A stretch of DNA of 33,921 bases from Dyella silvatica (GTDB taxonomy: Bacteria; Pseudomonadota; Gammaproteobacteria; Xanthomonadales; Rhodanobacteraceae). This document shows, piece by piece, positions 1-8,318 of the stretch. How positions within the stretch are numbered: the first letter of the stretch is position 1; each line of letters opens with the position of its first letter. The DNA lies in NCBI RefSeq assembly GCF_026283955.1, contig NZ_JAPDPE010000051.1, positions 1-33,921 of the forward strand. The letters run 5' to 3'. Below the pieces are notes generated by a model. It ran no database searches. It saw nothing but the letters and a program-made list of their open reading frames with translations, and was not told the DNA's origin. Position numbers and translations under genes: made by a program.

Positions 1-8
1 AGATTGCT

Positions 9-131
9 CTAATGCGCCACCTCAGGCCAACGGAACAGCCTGCAGAAGCCGAGGTGAAATGCGGCGAAACCCAGGCTATGCAAGCCGCATAGCAAGATCA
101 GGGCTTCGCCGCTCAGACGATTTAGCTCAAG
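9..131 (-). pseudogene. Possible broken or partial small ORF downstream of fadE
   Basis: Just past the fadE stop, a minus-strand frame encodes a stretch rich in aromatic and hydrophobic residues (ALILLCGLHSLGFAAFHLGF, then CRLFRWPEVAH) and then meets a TAG at positions 9-11. The run looks more protein-like than typical shadow frames and resembles the start of a small membrane protein. It stops after about 40 residues, and the frame overlaps the fadE end with no clear start or ribosome site. It could be the 5' end of a frameshifted gene, a short real ORF, or chance. No function is proposed. Confidence 0.2.
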
Positions 132-2595
132 CCGCACGCACTTTACGTGGCGCCTCGGCACGCACATGAGCCGCGCGCAGCTCGGCCGGATCGAAATCAT
201 CGACCGAGATGAACTCGAACACCCCTTCGCGCACGCGCTTAAGCAGGTCGAATTCCGCCGCATTGATCACACCGGCTTGCTGCGCCTCGGCAAGCTGGCC
301 GAAATAATCGTGCGACTTGAACTGACCGGCCTTCTGCGCCTTGGCGAACTTGCGCTCCACCGGCTCGGCGGCGATCACATCCGGCAACAAGGCATTCATG
401 CGGCCAATCGTGTTGTTTGCGGTCGGGGTGAGATAGACCCACTCCATCAAGCGATCGCGCGCCTCGCCGGGTGCGGTAATGATTGCCGCGACGCGACGAC
501 CCAGACGATCGGACGGCGGCACTTCGCGACGACCCCACGGGAATACCAGGGCGCGCAGCAGCCAGGATATCGGACGCACCGGGAAATTACGGATCGCCCC
601 ATCCAGCGCCATCTGGGTGCGCCACATGCACTCATGGAAGGCCCAGGCCAGCAACGGACGATCCGCCTCCGGACGACCGGTATCTTCGTAGCGCTTAAGC
701 ATGGCGCTGGCGATGTACAGGTAGCTCAGCACATCGCCAAGACGCGCAGAGAGCTTCTCTTTGAATTTCAACTTGCCGCCGAGCACGCCCATGAATACGT
801 CAGAGCACAGCGCCAGCGCCGCAGAATAACGATTGAGTTTGCGGTAGTAGCGGCGGGTATACGCATCGCCGGCGCTTTCGCCGATACGCGAGGCGGTCAG
901 CCCCAGCGTAAAGCTGCGAATCGCGTTGGAAATACCGAAGCCGATATGGCCGAACAGGGCGCGGTCGAAGGTTTTCAGCCGCTCGCTGTAATCGGCGATC
1001 GACAGCGCCTGCATTTCCTTGAGCACATATGGATGGCAGCGAATCGCACCCTGACCGAAGATCATCAGGCTGCGCGTCATGATGTTCGCGCCCTCCACCG
1101 TAATCGCAATCGGCACGCCTTGCCAGGCACGGCCGGCGTAGTTCTTGGGACCGAGCTGCACCGCCTTGCCGCCATGCACATCCATCGCGTCACCGGCGAT
1201 AGTACGGCCCCATTCGGTGGCGTGGTATTTGGCAATGGCCGACGGCACGGCCGGCTTCTCGCCACGATCCACCGCGGCCGCGGTGGCGCGCGATAGCGCA
1301 GCGGTGGCATAGGTGAGGCCGCCGATGCGGGCCAGGGCCTCTTCCACACCTTCAAAGCGGGCGATCGCCAAACCGAACTGTTTGCGCATGCGCGCGTAGG
1401 CACCAGTGGAAGCGACGGCAGCGCGCACGCCGCCGGTGGCGCTGGACGGCAACGAAATCGCGCGACCCACCGAGAGGCATTCGACCAGCATGCGCCAGCC
1501 ATGACCAGCCATGTGCGGGCCACCGATCAAGGTGCTTAGCGGCACGAAGATGTCCTTGCCGTGCACTGGGCCATTCTGGAACGGCACATTCAACGGCAAG
1601 TGACGGCGCCCGATCTGCAGACCCGGGGTGGAACGCGGCAACAACGCCAGCGTGATGCCGAGGTCTTCCTTATCGCCCAGCAATTTGTCCGGGTCGTACA
1701 TACGGAAGGCCAAACCGACTACGGTGGCGATCGGGGCCAGGGTGATGTAGCGCTTATCGAAGGTCAGCCGCAGGCCCAGCGTTTCGACGCCATCGACGTT
1801 CTGCTTGCAGACTATGCCGAAGTCGCTGATCGAGGTCGCATCGGAGCCGGCATACGGACCCGTCAAGGCAAAACAGGGGATTTCTTCACCTACCGCCAGG
1901 CGCGGCAGATAGTGATTCTTCTGCTCATCGCTGCCGTAATGCAGCAGCAGTTCCGCCGGCCCGAGCGAGTTGGGCACAGCCACCGTCGAAGCCACCGTCG
2001 CCGACATTGTCGACAACTTTTGTAGCACCGCCGAATGCGCCAGCGCGGAGAAACCGAGGCCGCCGTACGACTTCGGAATGATCATGCCGAAGAATTTATG
2101 TTGCTTGATGAAGGCCCAGACTTCAGGCGGCAGGTCCGCCAGTTCGTGGGTGATCTGCCAGTCATCGATCATGCCGCACAACTGCTCTACCGGGCCGTCG
2201 ATAAAGGCTTGCTCTTCCACGCTCAGCTCAGGCTTGGGCTGCTTGAGCAGCTCATGCCAATCCGGCTTGCCGGAGAACAGTTCCCCCTCAAAGCCCACCG
2301 TACCGGCTTCGAGCGCGGTCTGCTCGGTTTCGGACAATTTAGGCGTGACCTTGGCGAACAGCTTGAGCAAGGGCGCGCTGATTTTCTTGCGGCGGAAGTT
2401 GGCCTGCAGCAATGGCAAGGCAATCGCGGCTTCGATAATCAGCAGCAACACCATGGTCCACGGCGCCTGTGCGATCAGGCCGACAATCAAGGTCGTCGCT
2501 GCGGCAACCATCGCCCAGGTACGCAGGCTACTGCGATGATAAGCACAGGCACCCGAAGCAATCAGCGCCGCCAGTAGGGTCAGTATCACGGACAT
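127..2595 (-). CDS. fadE: Acyl-CoA dehydrogenase, long FadE type
   Basis: This 822-residue protein matches the length and layout of E. coli-type FadE, which catalyses the first oxidation step of fatty-acid beta-oxidation (acyl-CoA to trans-2-enoyl-CoA, FAD-dependent). Two hydrophobic segments at about residues 1-20 and 28-62 suggest membrane attachment. They are followed by the acyl-CoA dehydrogenase N-terminal, middle and C-terminal domains (for example the CFALTGPYAGSDATS stretch and the DVHGGKAVQLGPKNY stretch) and the extra C-terminal region typical of bacterial FadE. The ATG start is preceded by AGAGGTG. It lies 57 bases downstream of the alpha/beta hydrolase gene on the same strand, so the two are probably cotranscribed and controlled by the TetR protein encoded divergently. 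Electrons should pass through ETF to the ETF-QO encoded at the other end of the window. Confidence 0.93.
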   Translation of the reverse strand: MSVILTLLAALIASGACAYHRSSLRTWAMVAAATTLIVGLIAQAPWTMVLLLIIEAAIALPLLQANFRRKKISAPLLKLFAKVTPKLSETEQTALEAGTVGFEGELFSGKPDWHELLKQPKPELSVEEQAFIDGPVEQLCGMIDDWQITHELADLPPEVWAFIKQHKFFGMIIPKSYGGLGFSALAHSAVLQKLSTMSATVASTVAVPNSLGPAELLLHYGSDEQKNHYLPRLAVGEEIPCFALTGPYAGSDATSISDFGIVCKQNVDGVETLGLRLTFDKRYITLAPIATVVGLAFRMYDPDKLLGDKEDLGITLALLPRSTPGLQIGRRHLPLNVPFQNGPVHGKDIFVPLSTLIGGPHMAGHGWRMLVECLSVGRAISLPSSATGGVRAAVASTGAYARMRKQFGLAIARFEGVEEALARIGGLTYATAALSRATAAAVDRGEKPAVPSAIAKYHATEWGRTIAGDAMDVHGGKAVQLGPKNYAGRAWQGVPIAITVEGANIMTRSLMIFGQGAIRCHPYVLKEMQALSIADYSERLKTFDRALFGHIGFGISNAIRSFTLGLTASRIGESAGDAYTRRYYRKLNRYSAALALCSDVFMGVLGGKLKFKEKLSARLGDVLSYLYIASAMLKRYEDTGRPEADRPLLAWAFHECMWRTQMALDGAIRNFPVRPISWLLRALVFPWGRREVPPSDRLGRRVAAIITAPGEARDRLMEWVYLTPTANNTIGRMNALLPDVIAAEPVERKFAKAQKAGQFKSHDYFGQLAEAQQAGVINAAEFDLLKRVREGVFEFISVDDFDPAELRAAHVRAEAPRKVRAA

Positions 2596-2652
2596 CTCAA
2601 CACCTCTTTACGAGTTATACGGCACCGGCGCACGCATCCACGCCGGCTTGTT

Positions 2653-3579
2653 CTAACCTAGTTTGGAAGAACGCTCAGGCAGGCTATCCAGGCCTTCGAC
2701 GAACTTCACGATTTCGTTGGTGAATTCGTCGTTAGCATCGCCTGCCAGCATATGCGTGGCTTGCGACAGCTCGACATGTTGCGCATGCGGCACCAGTTGT
2801 AAAAACTCATTGACCGTATCCCGCGACACCACGTCACTGCGGCCACCCGATAACAACAGCAGCGGCGCCTTGACCTTGGCCGCGGCGGCCATCAAGCGCG
2901 GCTGATAACGCTCGCTTTCGCGCACCACGCCATCGAGCATGGCCGGATCCCAATGCCAGCGCAGCCGACCATCTGCGCCTTCGCGCAGTAACGGCCGCAG
3001 CTGGTCTTCGCTTTTGCGCTCACGGCGCTGCGGCAGGTAGGCAGCGATCTGCTCGGCCGCCTCGGCATAGTCGGCAAAACCGTCGGGATGTGCCTTCATA
3101 AAGGCGAGAATGCGCTCGACGCCGGCAGTTTCCCAGCGCGGGGTGATGTCAACCAGCACCAGCGCGCGAAATGGCGGCGGATCGAGCTCACCCGCCATAA
3201 CCAAGCCCAGCAGACCACCCATCGAGGCACCGACCAGAATCGGCGGCTCGGGCTGCGCCCGCGCCAGGGTCAGCAGATCGCCGACGAATTGCTCCATGTG
3301 ATAGTCGCCGCCTGGCACCCGCGCGCTTTCGCCATGCCCGCGGGCGTCGAAGGTCACGCAGCGGCAGCCCTGCGTCGCTAAAGCCAAGGCAGCACCCTTC
3401 CAGGCACCCCGGGTCTGACCGAAGCCGTGGGCAAACAATAAGGTCGGATGACCAGCGGAATGGCGGACCTCGACGCAGAGATCCAAGCCATCGGCCGTGG
3501 TCACGCGGGAGATCACGCTGTCTGGGGAAGCTACAGTAAACATACGGCTGAGTATGGATCTCGTCAGGATGATCGTCAA
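2653..3579 (-). CDS. Alpha/beta-fold hydrolase
   Basis: A 308-residue protein with a complete alpha/beta-hydrolase signature: oxyanion-loop HGFG at 51-54, nucleophile elbow GASMGG with Ser119, likely acid Asp249 in GGRSDVV, and His276 in ATHML. The lid region lies at about 145-230. The start is taken as TTG at 3579 because GAGGAG lies 7 bases upstream; the in-frame ATG at 3543 has no ribosome site. The family includes esterases, epoxide hydrolases and haloperoxidase-like enzymes, so the substrate cannot be named from sequence. Pairing with fadE and divergence from a TetR regulator suggest an ester or thioester linked to fatty-acid metabolism (inference). Confidence 0.85.
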   Translation of the reverse strand: MTIILTRSILSRMFTVASPDSVISRVTTADGLDLCVEVRHSAGHPTLLFAHGFGQTRGAWKGAALALATQGCRCVTFDARGHGESARVPGGDYHMEQFVGDLLTLARAQPEPPILVGASMGGLLGLVMAGELDPPPFRALVLVDITPRWETAGVERILAFMKAHPDGFADYAEAAEQIAAYLPQRRERKSEDQLRPLLREGADGRLRWHWDPAMLDGVVRESERYQPRLMAAAAKVKAPLLLLSGGRSDVVSRDTVNEFLQLVPHAQHVELSQATHMLAGDANDEFTNEIVKFVEGLDSLPERSSKLG

Positions 3580-3618
3580 TACAGTACTCCTCAGATCCAG
3601 ACGCTTTATCCATACTCA

Positions 3619-3642
3619 ATCAATTCAATGAGTTGAATTGAT
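3619..3642. promoter_or_regulatory. Perfect palindrome, probable TetR operator
   Basis: Arms ATCAATTCAA (3619-3628) and TTGAATTGAT (3633-3642) are exact inverted copies around TGAG. A second, imperfect palindrome overlaps it: ACTCAATCAA at 3614-3623 against TTCAATGAGT at 3624-3633, with 8 of 10 paired. The element lies between the start of the hydrolase-fadE unit and the divergent TetR gene, the usual place for a TetR operator controlling both directions. Binding by this TetR is inferred. Confidence 0.72.
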
Positions 3643-3681
3643 CCGGATTGCAAAGCACGGGACTGGGGCTACCATGCGCGG

Positions 3682-4272
3682 ATGAATGCAAGCAGCAAAC
3701 CGGAACGTACCCGCCTATCCGCGGAAGACTGGGAAGACGCCGCCCTCCGCCTGATCGCCGAACAAGGTGTGGGCGCGGTCGCGGTGGAGGCCCTCGCGCG
3801 CCAGCTCGGCGTCACTAAAGGCAGCTTTTACTGGCACTTCCGCACTCGCGAGGCCCTGATACAGGCTTCGCTGGAGCGCTGGGAACAGTACGGCGAGCGT
3901 GAAGTGATCAGCCAGATCGAGGCGATTCCCGACCCTCGCGAACGTCTGCCTGAGTTATTTCGCCGGGTCGCACATGAGCTGCAGCCACACCGGGTCTATG
4001 CCGCGTTACTCAAAGCCCTGGATCATCCGCAGGTGGTGCCGGTCATGGCCCGCGTCTCGCAGCGGCGCATGGAGTTTCTCAATACCGCTTATTGCCAGGC
4101 TGGCCTGGAGGGTCCGGAGGCGCTGAATCGTGCTCGATTGACCTATGCCGCCTATGTCGGCTTCCTGCAATTGAATTTCACGCTTGGCCTACCCCGCATC
4201 AGCCACGATGAATTCGACGCTTACGTAGAGCACATGATTGCCACTCTGATACCCGCTTCGCAGCTCGCCTGA
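3682..4272 (+). CDS. TetR/AcrR family transcriptional regulator
   Basis: 196 residues. The N-terminal helix-turn-helix spans about residues 13-60 (core VEALARQLGVTKGSFYWHF), a typical TetR DNA-binding motif. A variable all-helical ligand and dimer domain follows. The ATG at 3682 gives the normal N-terminus; the ribosome site is weak (GGGG about 13 bases upstream). It is divergent from the hydrolase-fadE pair with a perfect palindrome between them, so repression of that unit and of itself is the likely role. The ligand is probably an acyl-CoA or fatty acid, but that is inferred from the neighbours only. Confidence 0.9.
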   Translation: MNASSKPERTRLSAEDWEDAALRLIAEQGVGAVAVEALARQLGVTKGSFYWHFRTREALIQASLERWEQYGEREVISQIEAIPDPRERLPELFRRVAHELQPHRVYAALLKALDHPQVVPVMARVSQRRMEFLNTAYCQAGLEGPEALNRARLTYAAYVGFLQLNFTLGLPRISHDEFDAYVEHMIATLIPASQLA

Positions 4273-4373
4273 AAGCCTTGTCCCGAGGCGGCCTGCTGCA
4301 CCCAACCTTGCAATGCCAGTGCTCGTAAACTACCGTTTCTGTTCTTTTTTGCCACAAGACCAGAGAGGAACAC

Positions 4374-6158
4374 ATGGCGAGCAAGCTGGAGGCGCTTGAG
4401 CGCTGGGTTAACGAGGTTGCCAAGCTGACCCGCCCGGCGCACATCCATTGGTGCGACGGCTCAGATGCCGAATATCAGACCCTGGTGCAGCACATGCTGC
4501 AGACCGGCGATCTGATAGAGCTCAATCAGCAGACCCACCCCGGCTGCTACCTGCACCGCTCAAATCCTTCCGATGTTGCTCGTGTCGAGCACCTCACCTT
4601 CGTCTGCACCGAGACCGAAGAGGATGCCGGCCCGAACAACCACTGGATGGCCCCCAGCGAAGCGCACAGCAAGATCGACGCGCTGTTCGACGGCTGCATG
4701 CAGGGCCGCACGATGTACGTGATCCCCTACTGCATGGGCCCGATCGACTCGCCGCTGGCACGCTGCGGCGTGGAAATCACCGACAGCCCGTATGTCGTCG
4801 CCAATATGCGCACGATGACCCGCATGGGCGCCGCGGCCCAGGCGCGAATCGAACGTGAAGGCAGTTTCGTCAAAGGTCTGCATTCGACCGGCGAACTGGA
4901 CCCCGAGCGCCGGTTCATCATGCATTTTCCGGAAGAGCTATCGATCAAGTCGTTCGGATCGGGCTACGGTGGCAATGCCCTGCTCGGCAAAAAATGCCAC
5001 GCACTACGCATCGCCAGCTGGCAGGCCAGGAGCGAAGGCTGGCTGGCCGAGCACATGCTGATTGTCGGCATCGAAAATCCACAAGGCGAAACCCATTACG
5101 TGGCCGCTGCATTCCCATCGGCATGCGGCAAGACCAACCTGGCCATGCTGATTCCGCCGGAAGGCTACCGTCATGACGGCTGGAAGGTATGGACCATCGG
5201 CGATGACATTTGCTGGATGCGCCCGGGCGACGATGGCCGCCTTTACGCCATCAACCCTGAGGCGGGCTTCTTTGGCGTGGCTCCCGGCACCAGTGCCTCG
5301 ACCAATGCCAACGCGCTTGCCAGCGTGGCGCGCGACACCATTTTCACCAATGTTGCGATCACTGCCGACAATCAACCCTGGTGGGAAGGCCTGGCCGGCA
5401 CGCCGGTGACAGATTGGCGCGGACGCCCCTATGACCCGGCCAACGGCCCGGCGGCGCATCCCAATTCACGCTTTACCGTCAGCGCCAAGCAATGCCCAAC
5501 CTGGTCGCCGAAAGCCGAAGACGCCCAAGGCGTGCCTATCAGTGCCATCGTCTTTGGCGGCCGCCGTCCCTCGCTGGTGCCGCTGGTGTTGGAAGCACGC
5601 GACTGGACTCACGGCGTACTGCTTGGCGCAGCCATGGGCTCGGAAACCACCGCTGCCGCCACCGGTGAAGTCGGCGTGCTGCGCCGTGACTCGATGGCCA
5701 TGAAGCCCTTCTGCGGCTATCACTACGGCGACTACTTCGCGCACTGGCAGTCGTTCGATAAAGCCGGCGCCAAACTGCCGAAGATCTTCCACGTGAACTG
5801 GTTCCGCAAAGGCCATGACGGCAAATTCCTGTGGCCCGGCTTTGGCGACAACTTACGCGTGCTGGAATGGATGATTGCGCGCATCAAGGGCGCAGTCAGC
5901 GGCACGGAAACAGCCATCGGCATCGTACCTGCGCAGAGCGAACTACGTACCGCCGGGTTAAACCTCGACGCCGCAAAACTCGACGAACTGCTCGATGTCG
6001 ATCACAGCGGCTGGCAGACCGAGTTGGCAGCTATTGGCGAGTACCTGCACAGTTTTGGCAAACGCCTGCCCAAGTCGCTGCATACCGAGCAGCAACGCGT
6101 CGCCGCCGCCCTCGCCGATGCGATGACGGCAACACCGCAGGTTGCCGCACGATCCTGA
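4374..6158 (+). CDS. pckG: Phosphoenolpyruvate carboxykinase (GTP)
   Basis: A 594-residue cytosolic enzyme converting oxaloacetate plus GTP to PEP, CO2 and GDP, the entry step of gluconeogenesis. GTP-class motifs are complete: the PEPCK P-loop with the reactive cysteine in FPSACGKTNLAM (about residues 247-258, Cys251), the metal-binding GDDICWM (276-282), the substrate-binding GSGYGGNALLGKKCHALR region (195-212), and the nucleotide-binding NWFRKGHDGKFLWPGFGDN region. The length fits the GTP family rather than the shorter ATP family. The ATG is preceded by AGAGAGGAACAC, a good ribosome site. It is monocistronic in this window and follows the TetR gene by 101 bases. Confidence 0.96.
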   Translation: MASKLEALERWVNEVAKLTRPAHIHWCDGSDAEYQTLVQHMLQTGDLIELNQQTHPGCYLHRSNPSDVARVEHLTFVCTETEEDAGPNNHWMAPSEAHSKIDALFDGCMQGRTMYVIPYCMGPIDSPLARCGVEITDSPYVVANMRTMTRMGAAAQARIEREGSFVKGLHSTGELDPERRFIMHFPEELSIKSFGSGYGGNALLGKKCHALRIASWQARSEGWLAEHMLIVGIENPQGETHYVAAAFPSACGKTNLAMLIPPEGYRHDGWKVWTIGDDICWMRPGDDGRLYAINPEAGFFGVAPGTSASTNANALASVARDTIFTNVAITADNQPWWEGLAGTPVTDWRGRPYDPANGPAAHPNSRFTVSAKQCPTWSPKAEDAQGVPISAIVFGGRRPSLVPLVLEARDWTHGVLLGAAMGSETTAAATGEVGVLRRDSMAMKPFCGYHYGDYFAHWQSFDKAGAKLPKIFHVNWFRKGHDGKFLWPGFGDNLRVLEWMIARIKGAVSGTETAIGIVPAQSELRTAGLNLDAAKLDELLDVDHSGWQTELAAIGEYLHSFGKRLPKSLHTEQQRVAAALADAMTATPQVAARS

Positions 6159-6176
6159 GTCGAGGAAACCAGGAGC

Positions 6177-6195
6177 CGGGCCGCATCGCGGCCCG
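6177..6195 (+). terminator. Stem-loop after pckG, possible terminator
   Basis: CGGGCCGC (6177-6184) pairs perfectly with GCGGCCCG (6188-6195) around a 3-base loop, 19 bases past the pckG stop. No U-tract follows, so it may be a weak or Rho-assisted terminator or an RNA-stabilising hairpin. Confidence 0.45.
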
Positions 6196-6263
6196 CTCCG
6201 CATGGCGATAATGGCAGGCACGCTCTAAACCCTTGCCGCCACTCCTGCATCCAAGCTGGCAAG

Positions 6264-6845
6264 ATGATCGCCATCAGCCCCGCCACCGGACCTGCAATGC
6301 CGCCTGCGCCCGCCGCAGAAATCAGTGATACCGGTGACGTGCAAGCGGCAGCTGCCGGTGATCGCCTGGCATTTCAGCGACTGTATCGACTGCATGTGGA
6401 TCGCATTTACGGCGCGGTCTACCGTTTGTCCGGCTATGACCATGCACGCGCCGAAGACCTGACCCAAGACGCCTTTGTGCGTGCGTGGCAGAAGCTTGCA
6501 GGCTTTCGACACGAAAGCGCCTTTAGCACCTGGCTGTACCGGCTGGCGGTCAACGTGGCACTGATGGACATCCGTGCTCGCGGCGCCGACCCGGTCCACA
6601 TGATGGACGAAGACAACCTGCCCGAGCATGGCGAAACACCGTTCTGCGCCGCCGAGCGGGAAGAGTTGGAGCAAGCAATCGGACAGTTGCCGCCACGCGC
6701 CCGTGCTGTACTCGTGCTGCATGACATTGAAGGCTGGCACCACGACGAGATCGGTAAAGAGCTCGGCATGGCGGTGGGATCATCAAAGGCCGCGCTGCAT
6801 CGTGCGCGCAACCTGTTGCGAAAGACATTGGGAGAAAGCTCATGA
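6264..6845 (+). CDS. ECF-type RNA polymerase sigma factor
   Basis: 193 residues with sigma region 2 at about 30-100 (FQRLYRLHVDRIYGAVYRL, then the core-binding stretch AEDLTQDAFVRAWQKL) and region 4 at about 130-185 (LPPRARAVLVLHDIEGWHHD, then the helix-turn-helix EIGKELGMAVGSSKAALHRAR). Regions 1 and 3 are absent, as in extracytoplasmic-function sigmas. The ATG at 6264 is the first start; ATG 6297 (residue 12) is possible, and neither has a strong ribosome site. Its stop overlaps the next gene by 4 bases (ATGA), indicating translational coupling to a membrane protein that may be its anti-sigma factor. Confidence 0.92.
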   Translation: MIAISPATGPAMPPAPAAEISDTGDVQAAAAGDRLAFQRLYRLHVDRIYGAVYRLSGYDHARAEDLTQDAFVRAWQKLAGFRHESAFSTWLYRLAVNVALMDIRARGADPVHMMDEDNLPEHGETPFCAAEREELEQAIGQLPPRARAVLVLHDIEGWHHDEIGKELGMAVGSSKAALHRARNLLRKTLGESS

Positions 6846-7291
6846 ACGAATTTGAATGGCGTCGCCAGATGCGCGCCCTACGCGAGCCAGTCTCCCCGGC
6901 ACGGGATTTGTGGTCAGAGATCGATGCCAAACTGGATGCCGCTGACGCCGTGCAAGATACCTCAGCACCCAGCGCATCGTCGCATCGACGCCGGTGGTTG
7001 CTCGCTGCCAGCATTGCCGGCCTGGTCTTGCTCGCTGGCGGCATGGTGCGGCAGCTAAACCAGACACAGCCCTCACCGGCCACATCGTTAACTGCCACCA
7101 CTCCAGATAACGCGCGCTGGAAGCCTACCGATCCCCGACTGGCAGGCGCCGCGATCCAACTTGATGCCGCAAAAATGGAATTGCAGCAAGCCATGCAACA
7201 AGCACCCGGCTCGGTGGCCCTCCAACGTTTACTTGCCCGGACTGAACAACAACAATCTCAGTTACGCCATAGGGAACATCAGGCCGGCTAA
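6842..7291 (+). CDS. Single-pass membrane protein, candidate anti-sigma factor
   Basis: 149 residues, not matched to a named family. It has a soluble N-terminal part of about 50 residues (presumed cytoplasmic) with WSEIDAKLDA, one membrane helix at about 52-69 after the RRR at 49-51, then a Gln-rich, probably helical outer part of about 80 residues. It contains no cysteine, so it cannot be a zinc-binding (HxxxCxxC) anti-sigma. Translation is coupled to the sigma gene, which is the standard position for an anti-sigma factor; that role is inferred from position and topology. Confidence 0.7.
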   Translation: MNEFEWRRQMRALREPVSPARDLWSEIDAKLDAADAVQDTSAPSASSHRRRWLLAASIAGLVLLAGGMVRQLNQTQPSPATSLTATTPDNARWKPTDPRLAGAAIQLDAAKMELQQAMQQAPGSVALQRLLARTEQQQSQLRHREHQAG

Positions 7292-7309
7292 GCCCCAAGG
7301 AACATCACC

Positions 7310-8230
7310 ATGAAAATCACCCGCCATCACTCACTGCTGCTTAGCCCCCTGCTGCTCTGCCTGTCGATCGGGTCGGCCCTGGCCGACACCCCGATCAGCC
7401 TCAGCCACGACGCCACTCCCAACGTGCGCGTGAACATCACCAATATCAAAGGCACCGTAACCATCACCGCCTGGGATCGTAACCAGGTGCAGGTGAGTGG
7501 TCGTCTCGGCGACGGTGCAAAACAGCTGGCCATCAACGGCAGCAACAGCAACATGGATATCAGGATCGAGCCCCAGGGCAGCAAGTCCGGCTGGTTCAAC
7601 TGGAACAGCGATACCGCGATGGCATCGAGCACCCTGGATCTTCGTGTCCCCAAGGGCGCCTCGCTCGATGTCGAAGTGGTCAGCTCGCCGATCGCCATCG
7701 ACGGTATCGACGGTGGCGAGATCAAGGTCAACTCAGTCAGCGGCAAGGTGCGTATCAACGCACGTACGCCATCGCTCAACGTCAACAGCGTCAGCGGCAA
7801 CCTGGAGCTCGCCGGCCGCGCCGAAAGTGTCTCACTGCAAACCGTGAGCGGAGACATCCTTGCCCCTACCGTTGGCAGCAATGCCGATCTGCAAACCGTA
7901 TCGGGACGCATCCGGGTGAATGGCGGCCCGTGGAAGCAATTGAAATTGAGCACCGTCTCTGGCGATGCCCAGCTCACCGGCGGGCTTGCCCCTAACGGCA
8001 ACATCAATATCGACAGCATGAGCGGCGACGTACAACTGCAGGTGCCCGACAGCCTTTCTGCCGCTATTCACGCCAACAGCTTCAGCGGCGATCTGCGTAG
8101 CGACTTCGGCACACCGAAAAAGCTCGAACACGGCCCCGGCAGTGAGCTCGAAACGACCGCCGGCAGTGGCAACGGCAAGATCAACGTCGAAACCTTCAGC
8201 GGCGACTTGCGCATACGCAAAGGCGATTGA
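7310..8230 (+). CDS. Exported DUF4097-like beta-repeat protein
   Basis: 306 residues beginning with a signal peptide (hydrophobic core LLLSPLLLCLSIGSALA, likely cleaved near residue 25). The body is a beta-helix-like repeat: eight copies of a [ST]-x-S-G-x-hydrophobic motif (SVSGKVRI, SVSGNLEL, TVSGDILA, TVSGRIRV, TVSGDAQL, SMSGDVQL, SFSGDLRS, TFSGDLRI), as in DUF4097/LiaG-like proteins. AAGGA precedes the ATG. It lies 18 bases after the membrane protein gene, so it is probably the third gene of the sigma operon and may be an output or sensor in the periplasm. Its molecular function is unknown. Confidence 0.82.
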   Translation: MKITRHHSLLLSPLLLCLSIGSALADTPISLSHDATPNVRVNITNIKGTVTITAWDRNQVQVSGRLGDGAKQLAINGSNSNMDIRIEPQGSKSGWFNWNSDTAMASSTLDLRVPKGASLDVEVVSSPIAIDGIDGGEIKVNSVSGKVRINARTPSLNVNSVSGNLELAGRAESVSLQTVSGDILAPTVGSNADLQTVSGRIRVNGGPWKQLKLSTVSGDAQLTGGLAPNGNINIDSMSGDVQLQVPDSLSAAIHANSFSGDLRSDFGTPKKLEHGPGSELETTAGSGNGKINVETFSGDLRIRKGD

Positions 8231-8318
8231 TCGGGCCACGCCTGGATAAGCGCACCCTGCCGGTGCTGAGCGATGGATGGCTGAACTGCAAACGCGCACC
8301 GGGCGCGCTACCTACCCG

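Noticed and set aside
166-1296. Long plus-strand open frame (376 codons) opposite fadE
   Set aside because: It mirrors the fadE coding strand in a GC-rich gene; the His/Arg/Gly-rich translation has no recognisable domain.
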